52,736 bases of DNA. Origin: DATLMR01 sp035634255. GTDB taxonomy: Bacteria > Acidobacteriota > Blastocatellia > UBA7656. This document shows, one piece after another, positions 25,212 through 34,489 of this stretch. The stretch spans positions 1 through 52,736 of the forward strand of contig DASQDI010000170.1 of the NCBI GenBank assembly GCA_035634255.1, given 5' to 3'. Both the position numbers and the translations under genes were made by a program. Below the pieces are notes generated by a model, which was not told where the DNA came from, searched no databases, and was given only the letters and a program-made list of their open reading frames with translations. The first letter of the stretch is position 1; each line of letters opens with the position of its first letter.

Positions 25212-28154
25212 ATGCGATCCATTCACAGGAACTGCTGCGCGGGCGTCCGGTTCGTACTCGTCCTGGCATTCTGTAGTCTGACCGTGATGTCGCAAACCGC
25301 GCCGATCACTCTGCAAGGGCGCGTGGTTGACGAGCGCGGGGACGTGGTAGTGGGCGCGGTAGTCAAAGTGGATGATGGGAGCGGGGTAGAGAAGAGTGCT
25401 GTTACCGATTCGCGGGGCGTGTACTTTATCCAGGGCCTCGCGGCGGGCGAGGTGCGCGTCAGCGCCGAGGCGAGCGGCTTCGCCGGGTTCGCGGAGAATG
25501 TGAATGTCTCTTCGCAAAAGATACGCCTTCAGTTCGACATCGAGTTGAAGGTCGTCATACGAGAGACGATGCGCGTGCAGGCCGGGAACAACCTGAGCAT
25601 CTCTATGGATGAGAATGGCGGCCAAGTTGTTCTCGATGAAGCCCTGCTCGATTCTCTGCCGGATGACCCGGATCAGCTGGCCTCGGCGCTCGGGGCGATG
25701 GTGGGAGCGTCGGCCGGAAGTCAGGGCGTCGAGGTCCTGGTCGACGGAGTGAAGACCGGGAGGCTCCCTTCCAAGGACCTGATTCGCGAGGTCCGCATAA
25801 ACAGAAACCCCTTTTCGGCCGAGTACGACCACCCCGGAGCCAACCGCGTGGAGGTCTTCACCAAGCCGGGCACGGAGAAACTGCACGGGCAGGCTTTCGT
25901 CAACCTGTCGAGCGAGGGCTGGAACTCGCGCAACCCGTTCTCGCCGGACGGCGCGGCCTTCAGGTCGAAATTCTTCGGGGGCAGCCTGAGCGGCTCTCCG
26001 ATCTCGTCCAGGATCACCGGCTTCCTCAACTTCGAGCGCCGCGACATAAACGACGAGATAGTCGTTAATGCAACGGTGCTCGACCCCCTGCTCAACATAT
26101 CGTCGTTGGGTCAGATCGTGAGCGCCCCGAACTACTACACTAACTTTTCATCCCGCGCGGACTTCCTGATCGATCCGTCGAGCACGCTCTCCGCGCGCTA
26201 CAATTATGCCGCGTCTTCAAGCGACCGGGCCGGGCTCACCGCATTCACTCTGCCTTCCACTTCCTACTACATTTCCAACAGAGAGCAGTCCTTGACGCTC
26301 AGCTTTCTGAAGGCGTTTTCCGGAAAGACGTTTAGCGACTCCCGATTCCTGTACGCGAAACTCGGCAGGCGGCAGAACGGAGACAACTCCCTGCCCACGA
26401 TAAACGTCCTCGAATCGTTCCTAGGCGGGGGCTCGCAGATGGGCTCATCCTCTAGCAGCGAGCAGAGGTGGGAATTCGCGAATAACGTGAGCTGGACCAG
26501 AGGCCATCACAGCCTGAGGGTCGGAGCAAGGGCGCGCCATGTCCACGTCACAGACGTTTCTCTCCTCAATTACGGTGGGACCTTCCTCTTTTCAGGCGGC
26601 CTCGCTCCAGCCCTCGACTCCCAGAACCGGCCCGTGCTTGATGGGCGCGGCTTACCGAAAAATGACCTCATACCCAGCATAGAGCGGTACCGCCGCACGC
26701 TCGCCCTGACGGCGAAGGGGCTGTCGCCCGAGATGGTCCGGGAGCTGGGGGGGGGCGCGACTCAGTTCACCATCACCGCCGGCAGGCCGAAGGCGGAGAT
26801 CGGTCAGCTTGACTTCGGAGGGTTCCTGCTCGACGAATGGCAGGTGCGGCGGAACATGACTTTCTCTTTCGGGTTCCGCTACGAATCGCAGACTAATATA
26901 AACGGGAGGTTCGACATCGCCCCGCGCCTCGCCTTCGTCTGGGCGCCCGGAGGCAAAAAAGGCCAGCCGACCACGGTCATCAGAATAGGCTCGGGCCTCT
27001 TCTATGACCGCGTGAATGAGAGGCTCTCGCTCGAAGCCCTGCGGTACAGCGGGGATTATCAGCATCAGTTCGTCGTCTCCGACGACACGGAGACCGGGAA
27101 ACGCCTGCTGGACTTCTTCCCCAACCTGCCGCCGATGGAACTGCTCAGCAGCTTCCCGCGCGCGGAGGCCACGAGGCGCATGGATCAGGGCCTGCGCTCG
27201 CCCTACATGATTCTCACCGGCGTCAGCGTCGACCGGCAGTTGCCGCATAAGATCATGCTGACCACCACGTACGCCCACAGGCGCAGGCTGCACGACCTGA
27301 GGTCGCGCAACATCAACGCGCCGGGGCCCGACGGCCTGCGCCCCCTCCACGACGCGGGGAACATCTTCGAATTCGAATCCGAGGCCATGTTTAATCAGCA
27401 CCAGTTGACCGTTCAGACGCGGTACAACTCGCCCCGGCATTCGCTGTTCGCGAGCTACACCCTGAGCAAGGCGGAGAGCGATTCCGACGGCCCGTTCTAC
27501 TTCCCGGCGGATTCCAGCACGCTCGCCCGAGAGTACGGCCGGACGGCCCTCGACATCAGGCACTCGTTCGTGATGGTGAGCAATCTTACGGGCCCGTGGG
27601 GGCTCGCGCTCAGCCCTCTCCTCACGCTCAGGTCCGGCATTCCGTACAACATAACGACGGGGACCGATTCCAATCTCGACGGGGTTTTGACGGACCGGCC
27701 GGCTCTGACGAATGACGCGGGCAAGCCGGGAGTCAGGCAGACCAGCATGGGCCTGCTCGACCCTCACCCCGGCCCCGACCAGAAGATCATTCCGCGCAAC
27801 TTCGGGAGCGGCCCCGGCTTCTTCCAGCTCGACCTCCGCCTGAGCAAAACGATCACCCCATCGTCTCTGGCCCGCTTCGCCCGCTCTATTATCGGGGCCG
27901 GGTCAAAGTCTGACCGGGGGGCCGCGGCGGGCGCTTCGGCCGGCAAGGGCCGGGAGAAGGATGGGTCCAAACTTACGTTAGCCATTCAGGTCTACAACCT
28001 CACCAACCGCACTAACCTTGGGGCGACGGTCGGCAACGTCAGTTCGCCGCTCTTCGGCAGGTCAAACTCTATAATCGGGGGCTACGGCTTCGGCCCCAAC
28101 AGCAATCCTTCCTACAACAGGCGCGTCGAGTTACAGGCACGTTACAGCTTTTAA
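25212..28154 (+). CDS. TonB-dependent outer-membrane receptor (Oar-like)
   Basis: A 980-residue outer-membrane protein. It has a signal peptide (to about residue 30), a carboxypeptidase-regulatory-like beta-sandwich (about 33-115, ITLQGRVVDERGDVVVGAVV), a plug domain (about 130-230, with VEVLVDGVKTGRLP) and a long 22-strand barrel ending in the aromatic-terminated VELQARYSF. This domain order is typical of Acidobacteria. AGGAGGG precedes the ATG. It may import a siderophore-like substrate or take part in product passage. Its place immediately upstream of the RND pump and the enediyne genes suggests the latter, but no ligand can be inferred. Confidence 0.9.
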   Translation: MRSIHRNCCAGVRFVLVLAFCSLTVMSQTAPITLQGRVVDERGDVVVGAVVKVDDGSGVEKSAVTDSRGVYFIQGLAAGEVRVSAEASGFAGFAENVNVSSQKIRLQFDIELKVVIRETMRVQAGNNLSISMDENGGQVVLDEALLDSLPDDPDQLASALGAMVGASAGSQGVEVLVDGVKTGRLPSKDLIREVRINRNPFSAEYDHPGANRVEVFTKPGTEKLHGQAFVNLSSEGWNSRNPFSPDGAAFRSKFFGGSLSGSPISSRITGFLNFERRDINDEIVVNATVLDPLLNISSLGQIVSAPNYYTNFSSRADFLIDPSSTLSARYNYAASSSDRAGLTAFTLPSTSYYISNREQSLTLSFLKAFSGKTFSDSRFLYAKLGRRQNGDNSLPTINVLESFLGGGSQMGSSSSSEQRWEFANNVSWTRGHHSLRVGARARHVHVTDVSLLNYGGTFLFSGGLAPALDSQNRPVLDGRGLPKNDLIPSIERYRRTLALTAKGLSPEMVRELGGGATQFTITAGRPKAEIGQLDFGGFLLDEWQVRRNMTFSFGFRYESQTNINGRFDIAPRLAFVWAPGGKKGQPTTVIRIGSGLFYDRVNERLSLEALRYSGDYQHQFVVSDDTETGKRLLDFFPNLPPMELLSSFPRAEATRRMDQGLRSPYMILTGVSVDRQLPHKIMLTTTYAHRRRLHDLRSRNINAPGPDGLRPLHDAGNIFEFESEAMFNQHQLTVQTRYNSPRHSLFASYTLSKAESDSDGPFYFPADSSTLAREYGRTALDIRHSFVMVSNLTGPWGLALSPLLTLRSGIPYNITTGTDSNLDGVLTDRPALTNDAGKPGVRQTSMGLLDPHPGPDQKIIPRNFGSGPGFFQLDLRLSKTITPSSLARFARSIIGAGSKSDRGAAAGASAGKGREKDGSKLTLAIQVYNLTNRTNLGATVGNVSSPLFGRSNSIIGGYGFGPNSNPSYNRRVELQARYSF

Positions 28155-28202
28155 ATACCAGTTGCTTTTGAATCGATACCGAGGTTGAAAGCGGAGAGTG
28201 CG

Positions 28203-30629
28203 ATGTTGCGGCTGCTTAGATTTTCAGTAGATCATCCCTGGCAGATGCTGTTGCTCGTGGCGGCGGTGTCGGTCGCGGCGTGTGTCTTCGCGCCCCGCGT
28301 CCGCCTGCAACTCGACGCGCGCGCTCTGATCCCCGTCAACGACCCTTCATTGGCCTCATCCGATCAGGCGGCCCGGTACTTCGGGTTGAAAGACATGATC
28401 GCGGTCGGGGTGGTGAACGAAGAGGCGGGCGTCTACACGAAGGAGACTCTGGAGCGCATAGACAGGCTCGGCCGAAAGCTCGCCCGCGTCGAAGGCGTCG
28501 TCGCGGGGTCGATCACGAGTCTCGCGACCGTGCCCCGCATGTTCATCGAAGGCCGCGAAATCGATACCCGCCCGCTGCTCAGCCAGGCCGAAAGCGTCGA
28601 CGCGGAGACGGTCGAGCGCGTGCGCAGGGAGACGGAGCTCATGGGGCTCAACAACGGGCTCCTCGTCGCCGCCGACGGCAAGGCGGCGGCCATATTCGCC
28701 GAAGTCGAGGAGGACGCGGACAGGTACTCTTTGCTCCAACAGATGCGGGTGATCGTAGAAGGTGAAAGCGATGGCGGAGACACTATCCACCTGAGCGGGA
28801 CGGCGCTCGCGCAGGCAGCCGTCGGGCATTCGGCTGCCTCCGACCTCGCGAGGCTGGGCCCCGCGGTCGTGATAGTTCTCGCCATAGTGCTGATCCTTAC
28901 CTTCGGTCACCCGCTGCCGGCGTTCGTCTCCCTGTTAGAGGTGGGAGTCAGCCTGCTGTGGACGTGCGGGCTGATGGGATTCACCGGCCAGTCGGTCTTC
29001 ATCACGACCCTGATCCTTCCCGTCATCCTCATCGTCATCGGAGTCTCGGACGATGTCTACGCGCTCAACGAGTATTTCACGGAGTCGCGAGACGCCTCGG
29101 ACGCCTCGGCCCGGACGACGGCCCTGAATGCTTTGGGCCGGGCGAAAAACTCGATCATGCTGACCTCGGGGACGACGATTGTCGGGCTCCTCTCCCTCAC
29201 CATAACGCCCCTGGAACACTCAAGGGTCCTGGGCGTCTACGGGGCCATCGCGATTGCCTTCTCGGCGCTGATGACCTTCACTCTAGTGCCGGCGGTCCTC
29301 GTGCTGTTCCACCCCCGAGTCATGCCGAAGCGCTTTCGGATGACGCGATTCGGCGCGAGGGAGGCCGTGGCGAGGACGGGCTCGTTCGTCAGGGCGAACC
29401 CGCGCCGCGTGGTCGCGTCCGTGCTGGGCGTCGCGCTCTGCTCCCTGATGCTCGCGACGACGGTGAGGGTGGATGATGCGTGGGTGAATAACCTGCCCGC
29501 CTCAAGCGACATCTACCGGGGGGACAGGTTCCTCAACGATCTCCTCGCGGGCACGACCGCTTTGGAATTGATGGTTGACAGCGGGCGCGAGGAAGGCTTC
29601 CTCGCCCCGGAGACACTCTCGGCGCTCGGGGAGATAGAGGACGCGACGACGGGCCTCGGCTACGTGGGGGCCGCAAACGGAATCTATGGCGATGTCGTTC
29701 GGCTGAATGCCTCGCTCAAGGGGCTGGCGTATCGGGAGTACAGGGAAGCGTTGAAGGAAGGCCGGGCCGCGCTCACCCGCGAAGAGATCGAGCAGTCGCT
29801 ACTGCTGATCGCGTCGGCCCGGCCCCTGACGGCGGGGGACCGTCTCGACGGGGCGTCCCGCCGCTCGCGGCTCACGGTCCTGATCCGCCATGCGGATTAT
29901 CGCCGGATAGATGAAGTGCTGAAAACGGCTGCCGGAGCCAGTTTGAAGGCGTTCGGCTCGCCCGAACGGGTGGTCGCGTTCGGCGGGGGCTGGATCAGCT
30001 ACCTGACCGTTCACCTTCTGGTGAGCGGGCAGATGTACTCGCTTGCCGGGGCGATACTGGCCGACCTTCTATTGCTCTCTCTCATGTTCTGGTCGGTGCG
30101 GTCGGCCTTACTCACTATCGCCCCGGTCGTTTTCAGCCTGCTGGTCGTCTTCGCGGTGCTGGGCCTCGCGAACCTTCCTATCGGCATCGCCAACTCCATG
30201 TTCGCCGGACTCGCGTGCGGCATCGGACTGGATTTCTCGATACACCTCTCTTCCGTCTACCAGCGGAACCGGGCGCTCGGGTTGACGGACGTGGATTCCG
30301 TCATTCGGGCCCTCGTTCACACGGGCCCGGCGATCATCACGAGCGCCGTGGCGACCGTCGCCGGCCTTTCCGTGCTCATGCTCTCGGAAGTCGCGCCGAA
30401 TGTTCAACTGGGGCTGATGTTGTGCGTCAGCCTGTTCGTCTGCTCAGCTTCTACGCTGCTGATCCTGCCGGGCGTAGTCCTTTGGAAGAGGATTAGAAAT
30501 GATCACCAGGAGCCTCCAGTTCTTACTTCGTTCATTGATGGTACTCCCGCTCGCTTTGGCGAGTATTTCGTACTCTGGGCCAGAGCCCGCCTCGGTGCAT
30601 CGGCCGTCCAGCGAAATAGCGGAGACTGA
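28203..30629 (+). CDS. RND/MMPL-family exporter
   Basis: An 808-residue inner-membrane transporter with two homologous halves. Each has one membrane helix, a large periplasmic loop and a cluster of five more helices (about 205-375 and 605-780). Charged transport residues occur in VIGVSDDVYALNEYF and GIGLDFSIHLSSVYQR. I chose the ATG at 28203 (GGAGAG before it) over a TTG six codons upstream. It belongs to the hopanoid/mycolate-type MMPL branch that is usually paired with an outer-membrane lipoprotein-sorting protein, as it is here. Its last 131 nt overlap the next gene's start. Export of the lipophilic polyene or enediyne is a reasonable guess. Confidence 0.88.
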   Translation: MLRLLRFSVDHPWQMLLLVAAVSVAACVFAPRVRLQLDARALIPVNDPSLASSDQAARYFGLKDMIAVGVVNEEAGVYTKETLERIDRLGRKLARVEGVVAGSITSLATVPRMFIEGREIDTRPLLSQAESVDAETVERVRRETELMGLNNGLLVAADGKAAAIFAEVEEDADRYSLLQQMRVIVEGESDGGDTIHLSGTALAQAAVGHSAASDLARLGPAVVIVLAIVLILTFGHPLPAFVSLLEVGVSLLWTCGLMGFTGQSVFITTLILPVILIVIGVSDDVYALNEYFTESRDASDASARTTALNALGRAKNSIMLTSGTTIVGLLSLTITPLEHSRVLGVYGAIAIAFSALMTFTLVPAVLVLFHPRVMPKRFRMTRFGAREAVARTGSFVRANPRRVVASVLGVALCSLMLATTVRVDDAWVNNLPASSDIYRGDRFLNDLLAGTTALELMVDSGREEGFLAPETLSALGEIEDATTGLGYVGAANGIYGDVVRLNASLKGLAYREYREALKEGRAALTREEIEQSLLLIASARPLTAGDRLDGASRRSRLTVLIRHADYRRIDEVLKTAAGASLKAFGSPERVVAFGGGWISYLTVHLLVSGQMYSLAGAILADLLLLSLMFWSVRSALLTIAPVVFSLLVVFAVLGLANLPIGIANSMFAGLACGIGLDFSIHLSSVYQRNRALGLTDVDSVIRALVHTGPAIITSAVATVAGLSVLMLSEVAPNVQLGLMLCVSLFVCSASTLLILPGVVLWKRIRNDHQEPPVLTSFIDGTPARFGEYFVLWARARLGASAVQRNSGD

Positions 30630-31470
30630 CATACCCCTGCTTGAGATGAACGAGTTGATCCGGCAGCCCGACTCGTCCCCGCCGGACGTGAGGGGCCTCG
30701 TCGATCAATACAACCGCCGCGACCTGGGGACCCCCGCGTGGCGGAGGGTGGTGCTGAAGCTCGTCAACAACCAGCAGGTTTCGCGCACGTTCACGGTGGT
30801 CAACCTCTGGCTCGACATGGACAGGCAGGTCCGCACGCTCTTTTTACTGGAAGACCCATCCGGCCTGCGGGGCACGAACTACCTGCTGATGGAAGACAGG
30901 GGCGGCCTTCAGGATTCCGACATGAAGATATTTCTTCAGCTGCCGGCCGGGCAGCGTCTCCCACTCGAGATCAACTCCGGCAGCTTCAACGAAGGGTTGC
31001 TCGGCTCCGATTTCAACTACAACGACATGCGAATGCTCATGCCCGCGGCGGGGTACGAGTACCGCATGGTCGGGCAATCGACTCTGCTCGATACGCCCGC
31101 GTGGGTCATAGAAGCCACCCCTTCATCGAAGGCGACGCTTAAGAAACATGCGCGGTCTTCGGCGCTCTATTACCTCGCGCAGGACTTCCCGCTCGTCCTG
31201 GGGGTGGACGTGTTCGACGGCACGAAGACCGGCGAGCAGGGCTGGGCGAAGCGGATGCGCGTCCAGAGCTTCGAGAAGATCGAAGGCATCTGGACGGCCA
31301 CGCGCATAACCATGACCGCGCCCGGCGGCCGGGCCTCGATCCTGGAGCTGAAAGACATCCATTACCGTGTGAAGCACCGGCAGGAGGAAGTGTTTGTGCC
31401 GGAGCGCCTGCCGGACCTGACCGAAAGAGTGCGCCGGGGCTGGTCTCCCGAAAACGACATAGGCCGTTAA
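30499..31470 (+). CDS. LolA-like outer-membrane lipoprotein-sorting protein
   Basis: A 323-residue periplasmic protein with a signal peptide (MITRSLQFLLRSLMVLPLAL) and a LolA/LppX-like lipid-binding half-barrel, shown by VVNLWLDMDRQVRTLFLLED, FNYNDMRMLMPAAGYEYRM and the C-terminal YRVKHRQEEVFVPERLPDL. AAGAGG stands 8 nt before the ATG, which supports this start even though it lies 131 nt inside the RND gene. A later start is possible, but it would remove the signal peptide. Proteins of this type partner RND/MMPL exporters and carry lipophilic cargo across the periplasm. Confidence 0.82.
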   Translation: MITRSLQFLLRSLMVLPLALASISYSGPEPASVHRPSSEIAETDIPLLEMNELIRQPDSSPPDVRGLVDQYNRRDLGTPAWRRVVLKLVNNQQVSRTFTVVNLWLDMDRQVRTLFLLEDPSGLRGTNYLLMEDRGGLQDSDMKIFLQLPAGQRLPLEINSGSFNEGLLGSDFNYNDMRMLMPAAGYEYRMVGQSTLLDTPAWVIEATPSSKATLKKHARSSALYYLAQDFPLVLGVDVFDGTKTGEQGWAKRMRVQSFEKIEGIWTATRITMTAPGGRASILELKDIHYRVKHRQEEVFVPERLPDLTERVRRGWSPENDIGR

Positions 31471-31494
31471 TTCCGCCCGGAGGCTCACAAGATC

Positions 31495-32523
31495 ATGTTC
31501 ATAGAAAACCGACAAAGAGAAGAAAGCTTCACTTCACCGCAGGAATGGCCGGTGCCGGCGGCGAGCGGGAAGAGGCCTCTGTCTCTGAACTGGCTCCGGA
31601 AGCGGATGCTCAGCATCTCGCCCGAAGAGGCGAGCTTTGAGAAGAGAGGATTCCGGGAATGCGACCCGGCTTCGCGCCAGCGGCTTGAGAAAGTCGGGCG
31701 GACTTTCCTCGAAGGCTACCACGCGGCCCTTGATGACGAAGACCTCGTGACCCTTGCCGACGGGCTCGGCTCCATCGATGCCGAGCTGCGTGGCTTCGCC
31801 TTCGAGGGCGCGGCGATGGGGCTGACCTTCCTTGACCTGCTCTCGCCGAGAAAGAAGGACAGGGTCGTGCGCTTCTTGAAGGGCCCCGGAGCCGACCACA
31901 TCTACATGGTTCATGTGGGAGTCGGGTGGGCGCTGGCGCGGCTCCCGTGGAGGATGAGGCGGACCATCACCAGACTCGACCCTCTGCTCCGCTGGCTCGT
32001 CATCGACGGGTACGGCTTTCACGAGGGGTTCTTCCACTCTCGGCGGTCCACCGAAGAGCACGCGGTGCCGCGCCGCCTCTCCGGGTACGCGGTGCGGGTC
32101 TTCGATCAGGGGCTCGGCCGCAGCCTGTGGTTCAGCCTCGGCGCGGACGTGGAGCGAATCCCCGAGACTATCAATGCGTTTCACAAGAACCGGCGCTCCG
32201 ACCTATGGAGCGGCGTGGGACTGGCCTGCACGTACGCGGGAGGGAGCGACTACGACTCCGTCGTGAGGCTGCGCGAGGCGGCGGGGAAGTACTGGTCCCA
32301 CGTGGCTCAGGGCGCGGCCTTCGCCGCCAAGACCCGAGAGAGGGCGCGGAACATGACCGATCATACCCGGATGGCCTGCGATGTTTTATGCGGAGTCAAC
32401 GCTGGCGTGGCGGCGAGCATTACCGACTCCTCCCTGATCGAGCTCGACGCTGAGGGACCGGAGCCGGACTACGAGGTGTGGCGTCGCCGCATCCGGACCA
32501 GCTTCTTGATGCTCAATAATTGA
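31495..32523 (+). CDS. unbL: Enediyne cassette protein UnbL (DUF1702)
   Basis: A 342-residue protein of DUF1702, one of the five proteins conserved in enediyne warhead cassettes. Its core is nearly a signature: LRGFAFEGAAMGLTFLDLL, then DHIYMVHVGVGWALARLPW, then LVIDGYGFHEGFFH, then RLSGYAVRVFDQGLGRSLWF, then the C-terminal SDLWSGVGLACTYAGG. The biochemical role is unknown; in actinomycetes it is needed for the warhead. Its TGA overlaps a TTG of the next open frame, and the next gene's preferred ATG follows 15 nt later. The family assignment is secure from these segments. Confidence 0.93.
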   Translation: MFIENRQREESFTSPQEWPVPAASGKRPLSLNWLRKRMLSISPEEASFEKRGFRECDPASRQRLEKVGRTFLEGYHAALDDEDLVTLADGLGSIDAELRGFAFEGAAMGLTFLDLLSPRKKDRVVRFLKGPGADHIYMVHVGVGWALARLPWRMRRTITRLDPLLRWLVIDGYGFHEGFFHSRRSTEEHAVPRRLSGYAVRVFDQGLGRSLWFSLGADVERIPETINAFHKNRRSDLWSGVGLACTYAGGSDYDSVVRLREAAGKYWSHVAQGAAFAAKTRERARNMTDHTRMACDVLCGVNAGVAASITDSSLIELDAEGPEPDYEVWRRRIRTSFLMLNN

Positions 32524-32537
32524 GGCGGAGGGATGAA

Positions 32538-34469
32538 ATGGAGAGCTTGAAGAGATTTCTCAGAACATACGCGAAGAGCATGGTGGCCATCCTGCTCATC
32601 GGCGGAGCCTATTCATTCGCTCGCATTCCGGCCTTGTCGAGCACCGAACGCGCGTACCTCGCGTCTCAGTTCAGCTTCGCGAAGTCGCAACTGCCCGAGA
32701 TCGAGGGGCACCAGAAGAAGACGATCCGCGCCGTCCACCCGAGCCTTGAAGTCATATCGGCGTGGATATCGACCGTCGGGGCCGCCGTGGCTCTCAACGA
32801 CCTCGACGGCGACGGCCTGCACAACGACGCCTTCTACGTGGACACGAGGATCAATCAGGCGATAGTCGCGCCCGCGCCATCCACGGGCGCGCGCTTCGAG
32901 CCGTTCACGCTCAACCCCGCGCCGCTCCATTACGACCCGGAGACGATGGCCCCGATGGGGTGCCTGCCGGGCGATTTCAACGAGGACGGCTTGATAGACG
33001 TGCTCGTCTACTACTGGGGGCGGACCCCCGTGATGTTCCTGCGCAACGGGGCGGCCCCGCTCTCGAATCCCGAACGCCTCTTCACACGCGCGGAGCTCGT
33101 CTCCGGGTCGGAGCGGTGGTTCACCAACGCCGCCACGCAGGCCGACCTCGACGGCGACGGCCACGTCGATCTGATCATCGGCAACTACTTCCCCGACGGC
33201 GCGAGAATTCTCGACGCGAAGGGCGCGGGCACCGAGAGCATGCAGCGTTCGATGTCGCACGCGCTCAACGGGGGCCGCAACCGCCTGCTGCTCTGGAACG
33301 GGCTCAACGCGGGGGCGAGCGATGGGGCCGCGATCCCGTCTTTCACCTCCGCCGACGGGGCCCTCACGGACGACCTGTCGCGCGGGTGGACGCTCGCGGT
33401 CGGCGCGGCGGACCTCGATGGGGACCTGTTGCCGGAGCTCTACTTCGCGAATGATTTCGGGCCTGATCGGCTGCTTCACAACCGCTCCACGCCGGGCCGC
33501 CTTCGGTTCGAGCTTTTGAAGGGCGAGAGGACGATCACGGTCCCGAAGTCCAAAGTGCTCGGGCGGGACTCGTTCAAAGGGATGGGCGTGGATTTCGGAG
33601 ACGTGAACGGCGACGGGCTGATCGACATTTACGTCAGCAACATCGCCGCCGAGTACGCGCTCGAAGAGAGCCACTTCATGTGGGTCGGGACCGGGCAGAT
33701 CGAGCGGATGAAGGACGGGGTGGCCCCGTTCGCCGATCACAGCGAGGGCCTCGGCTTATCCAGAAGCGGTTGGGGATGGGAGGCGAGGCTCGCCGATTTC
33801 AACAACGACGGAGTTGTCGAGGCCCTACAGGCGACGGGCTTTCTTAAAGGGGAGGTCAACCGGTGGCCGGACCTGCACGAGCTGGCGATGGGCAACGACC
33901 AGCTTCTGCACATTCCGGGGAGCTGGCCGCGGATTCAGCCCGGAGACTCCCTCTCGGGCAACGACCACAGCCCGTTCTTTGTCAGGGCGCGCAACGGGCG
34001 GTTCTACGACCTGGCCGGGGAACTGGGAATGGGTGAGCAGAGGGTGAGTCGCGGCATCGCCATCGCGGACGTGGATAAAGACGGACGCCTCGATTTTGCC
34101 GTAGCCAATCAGTGGGACTCTTCGATCTTTTACCGCAACGTCAGCCCCGAACCCGGCACCTTCCTCGGCCTCGACTTGCTTTTACCCATCGATAAGGCGG
34201 CGTCGCCGCAGGGGAGGGGCGTGGGACGGCCGGCGATAGGGGCCTCGGCGACGGTCCGCCTCCCGGACGGCCGCCGCCTCGTCGCGCAGGTTGACGGCGG
34301 GAGCGGACACTCCGGCAAGCGCAGCCCCGCTCTTCATTTCGGGCTCGGTCATCTTTCTCCCGACACGAAGCTGGAGGTCGAATTGCGATGGAGAGACTCC
34401 GGCGGTCGGGCCTCCCAGAGGACTTTCTACCTGTCGCCCGGTTGGCACACAGTTTTGCTCGGCTCATAA
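32538..34469 (+). CDS. unbV: Enediyne cassette protein UnbV (FG-GAP/ASPIC)
   Basis: A 643-residue protein with an N-terminal membrane anchor (about 10-28) and at least six FG-GAP/VCBS-like calcium motifs such as LDGDGLHND, NEDGLIDV, LDGDGHVDL, VNGDGLIDI and VDKDGRLDF, which suggests a beta-propeller facing the periplasm. A C-terminal ASPIC/UnbV domain (about 555-643) follows, with VGRPAIGASATVRLPDGR and GGSGHSGKRSPALHFGLG. It is conserved in enediyne cassettes; its exact role is not known. I chose the ATG at 32538, 7 nt after GGAGG, over the in-frame TTG that overlaps the unbL stop. Confidence 0.93.
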   Translation: MESLKRFLRTYAKSMVAILLIGGAYSFARIPALSSTERAYLASQFSFAKSQLPEIEGHQKKTIRAVHPSLEVISAWISTVGAAVALNDLDGDGLHNDAFYVDTRINQAIVAPAPSTGARFEPFTLNPAPLHYDPETMAPMGCLPGDFNEDGLIDVLVYYWGRTPVMFLRNGAAPLSNPERLFTRAELVSGSERWFTNAATQADLDGDGHVDLIIGNYFPDGARILDAKGAGTESMQRSMSHALNGGRNRLLLWNGLNAGASDGAAIPSFTSADGALTDDLSRGWTLAVGAADLDGDLLPELYFANDFGPDRLLHNRSTPGRLRFELLKGERTITVPKSKVLGRDSFKGMGVDFGDVNGDGLIDIYVSNIAAEYALEESHFMWVGTGQIERMKDGVAPFADHSEGLGLSRSGWGWEARLADFNNDGVVEALQATGFLKGEVNRWPDLHELAMGNDQLLHIPGSWPRIQPGDSLSGNDHSPFFVRARNGRFYDLAGELGMGEQRVSRGIAIADVDKDGRLDFAVANQWDSSIFYRNVSPEPGTFLGLDLLLPIDKAASPQGRGVGRPAIGASATVRLPDGRRLVAQVDGGSGHSGKRSPALHFGLGHLSPDTKLEVELRWRDSGGRASQRTFYLSPGWHTVLLGS

Positions 34470-34489
34470 GCAGAAGGGAGAATCTCGCG

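Noticed and set aside
26652..27767. Minus-strand open frame inside the TonB-receptor gene
   Set aside because: The TonB receptor frame runs unbroken with plug and barrel features. The reverse frame is a compositional shadow.
34388..34489. Extending unbU upstream to 34388
   Set aside because: The extra 34 residues overlap the end of unbV and are not part of the conserved family start. GGGAG lies before the later ATG.
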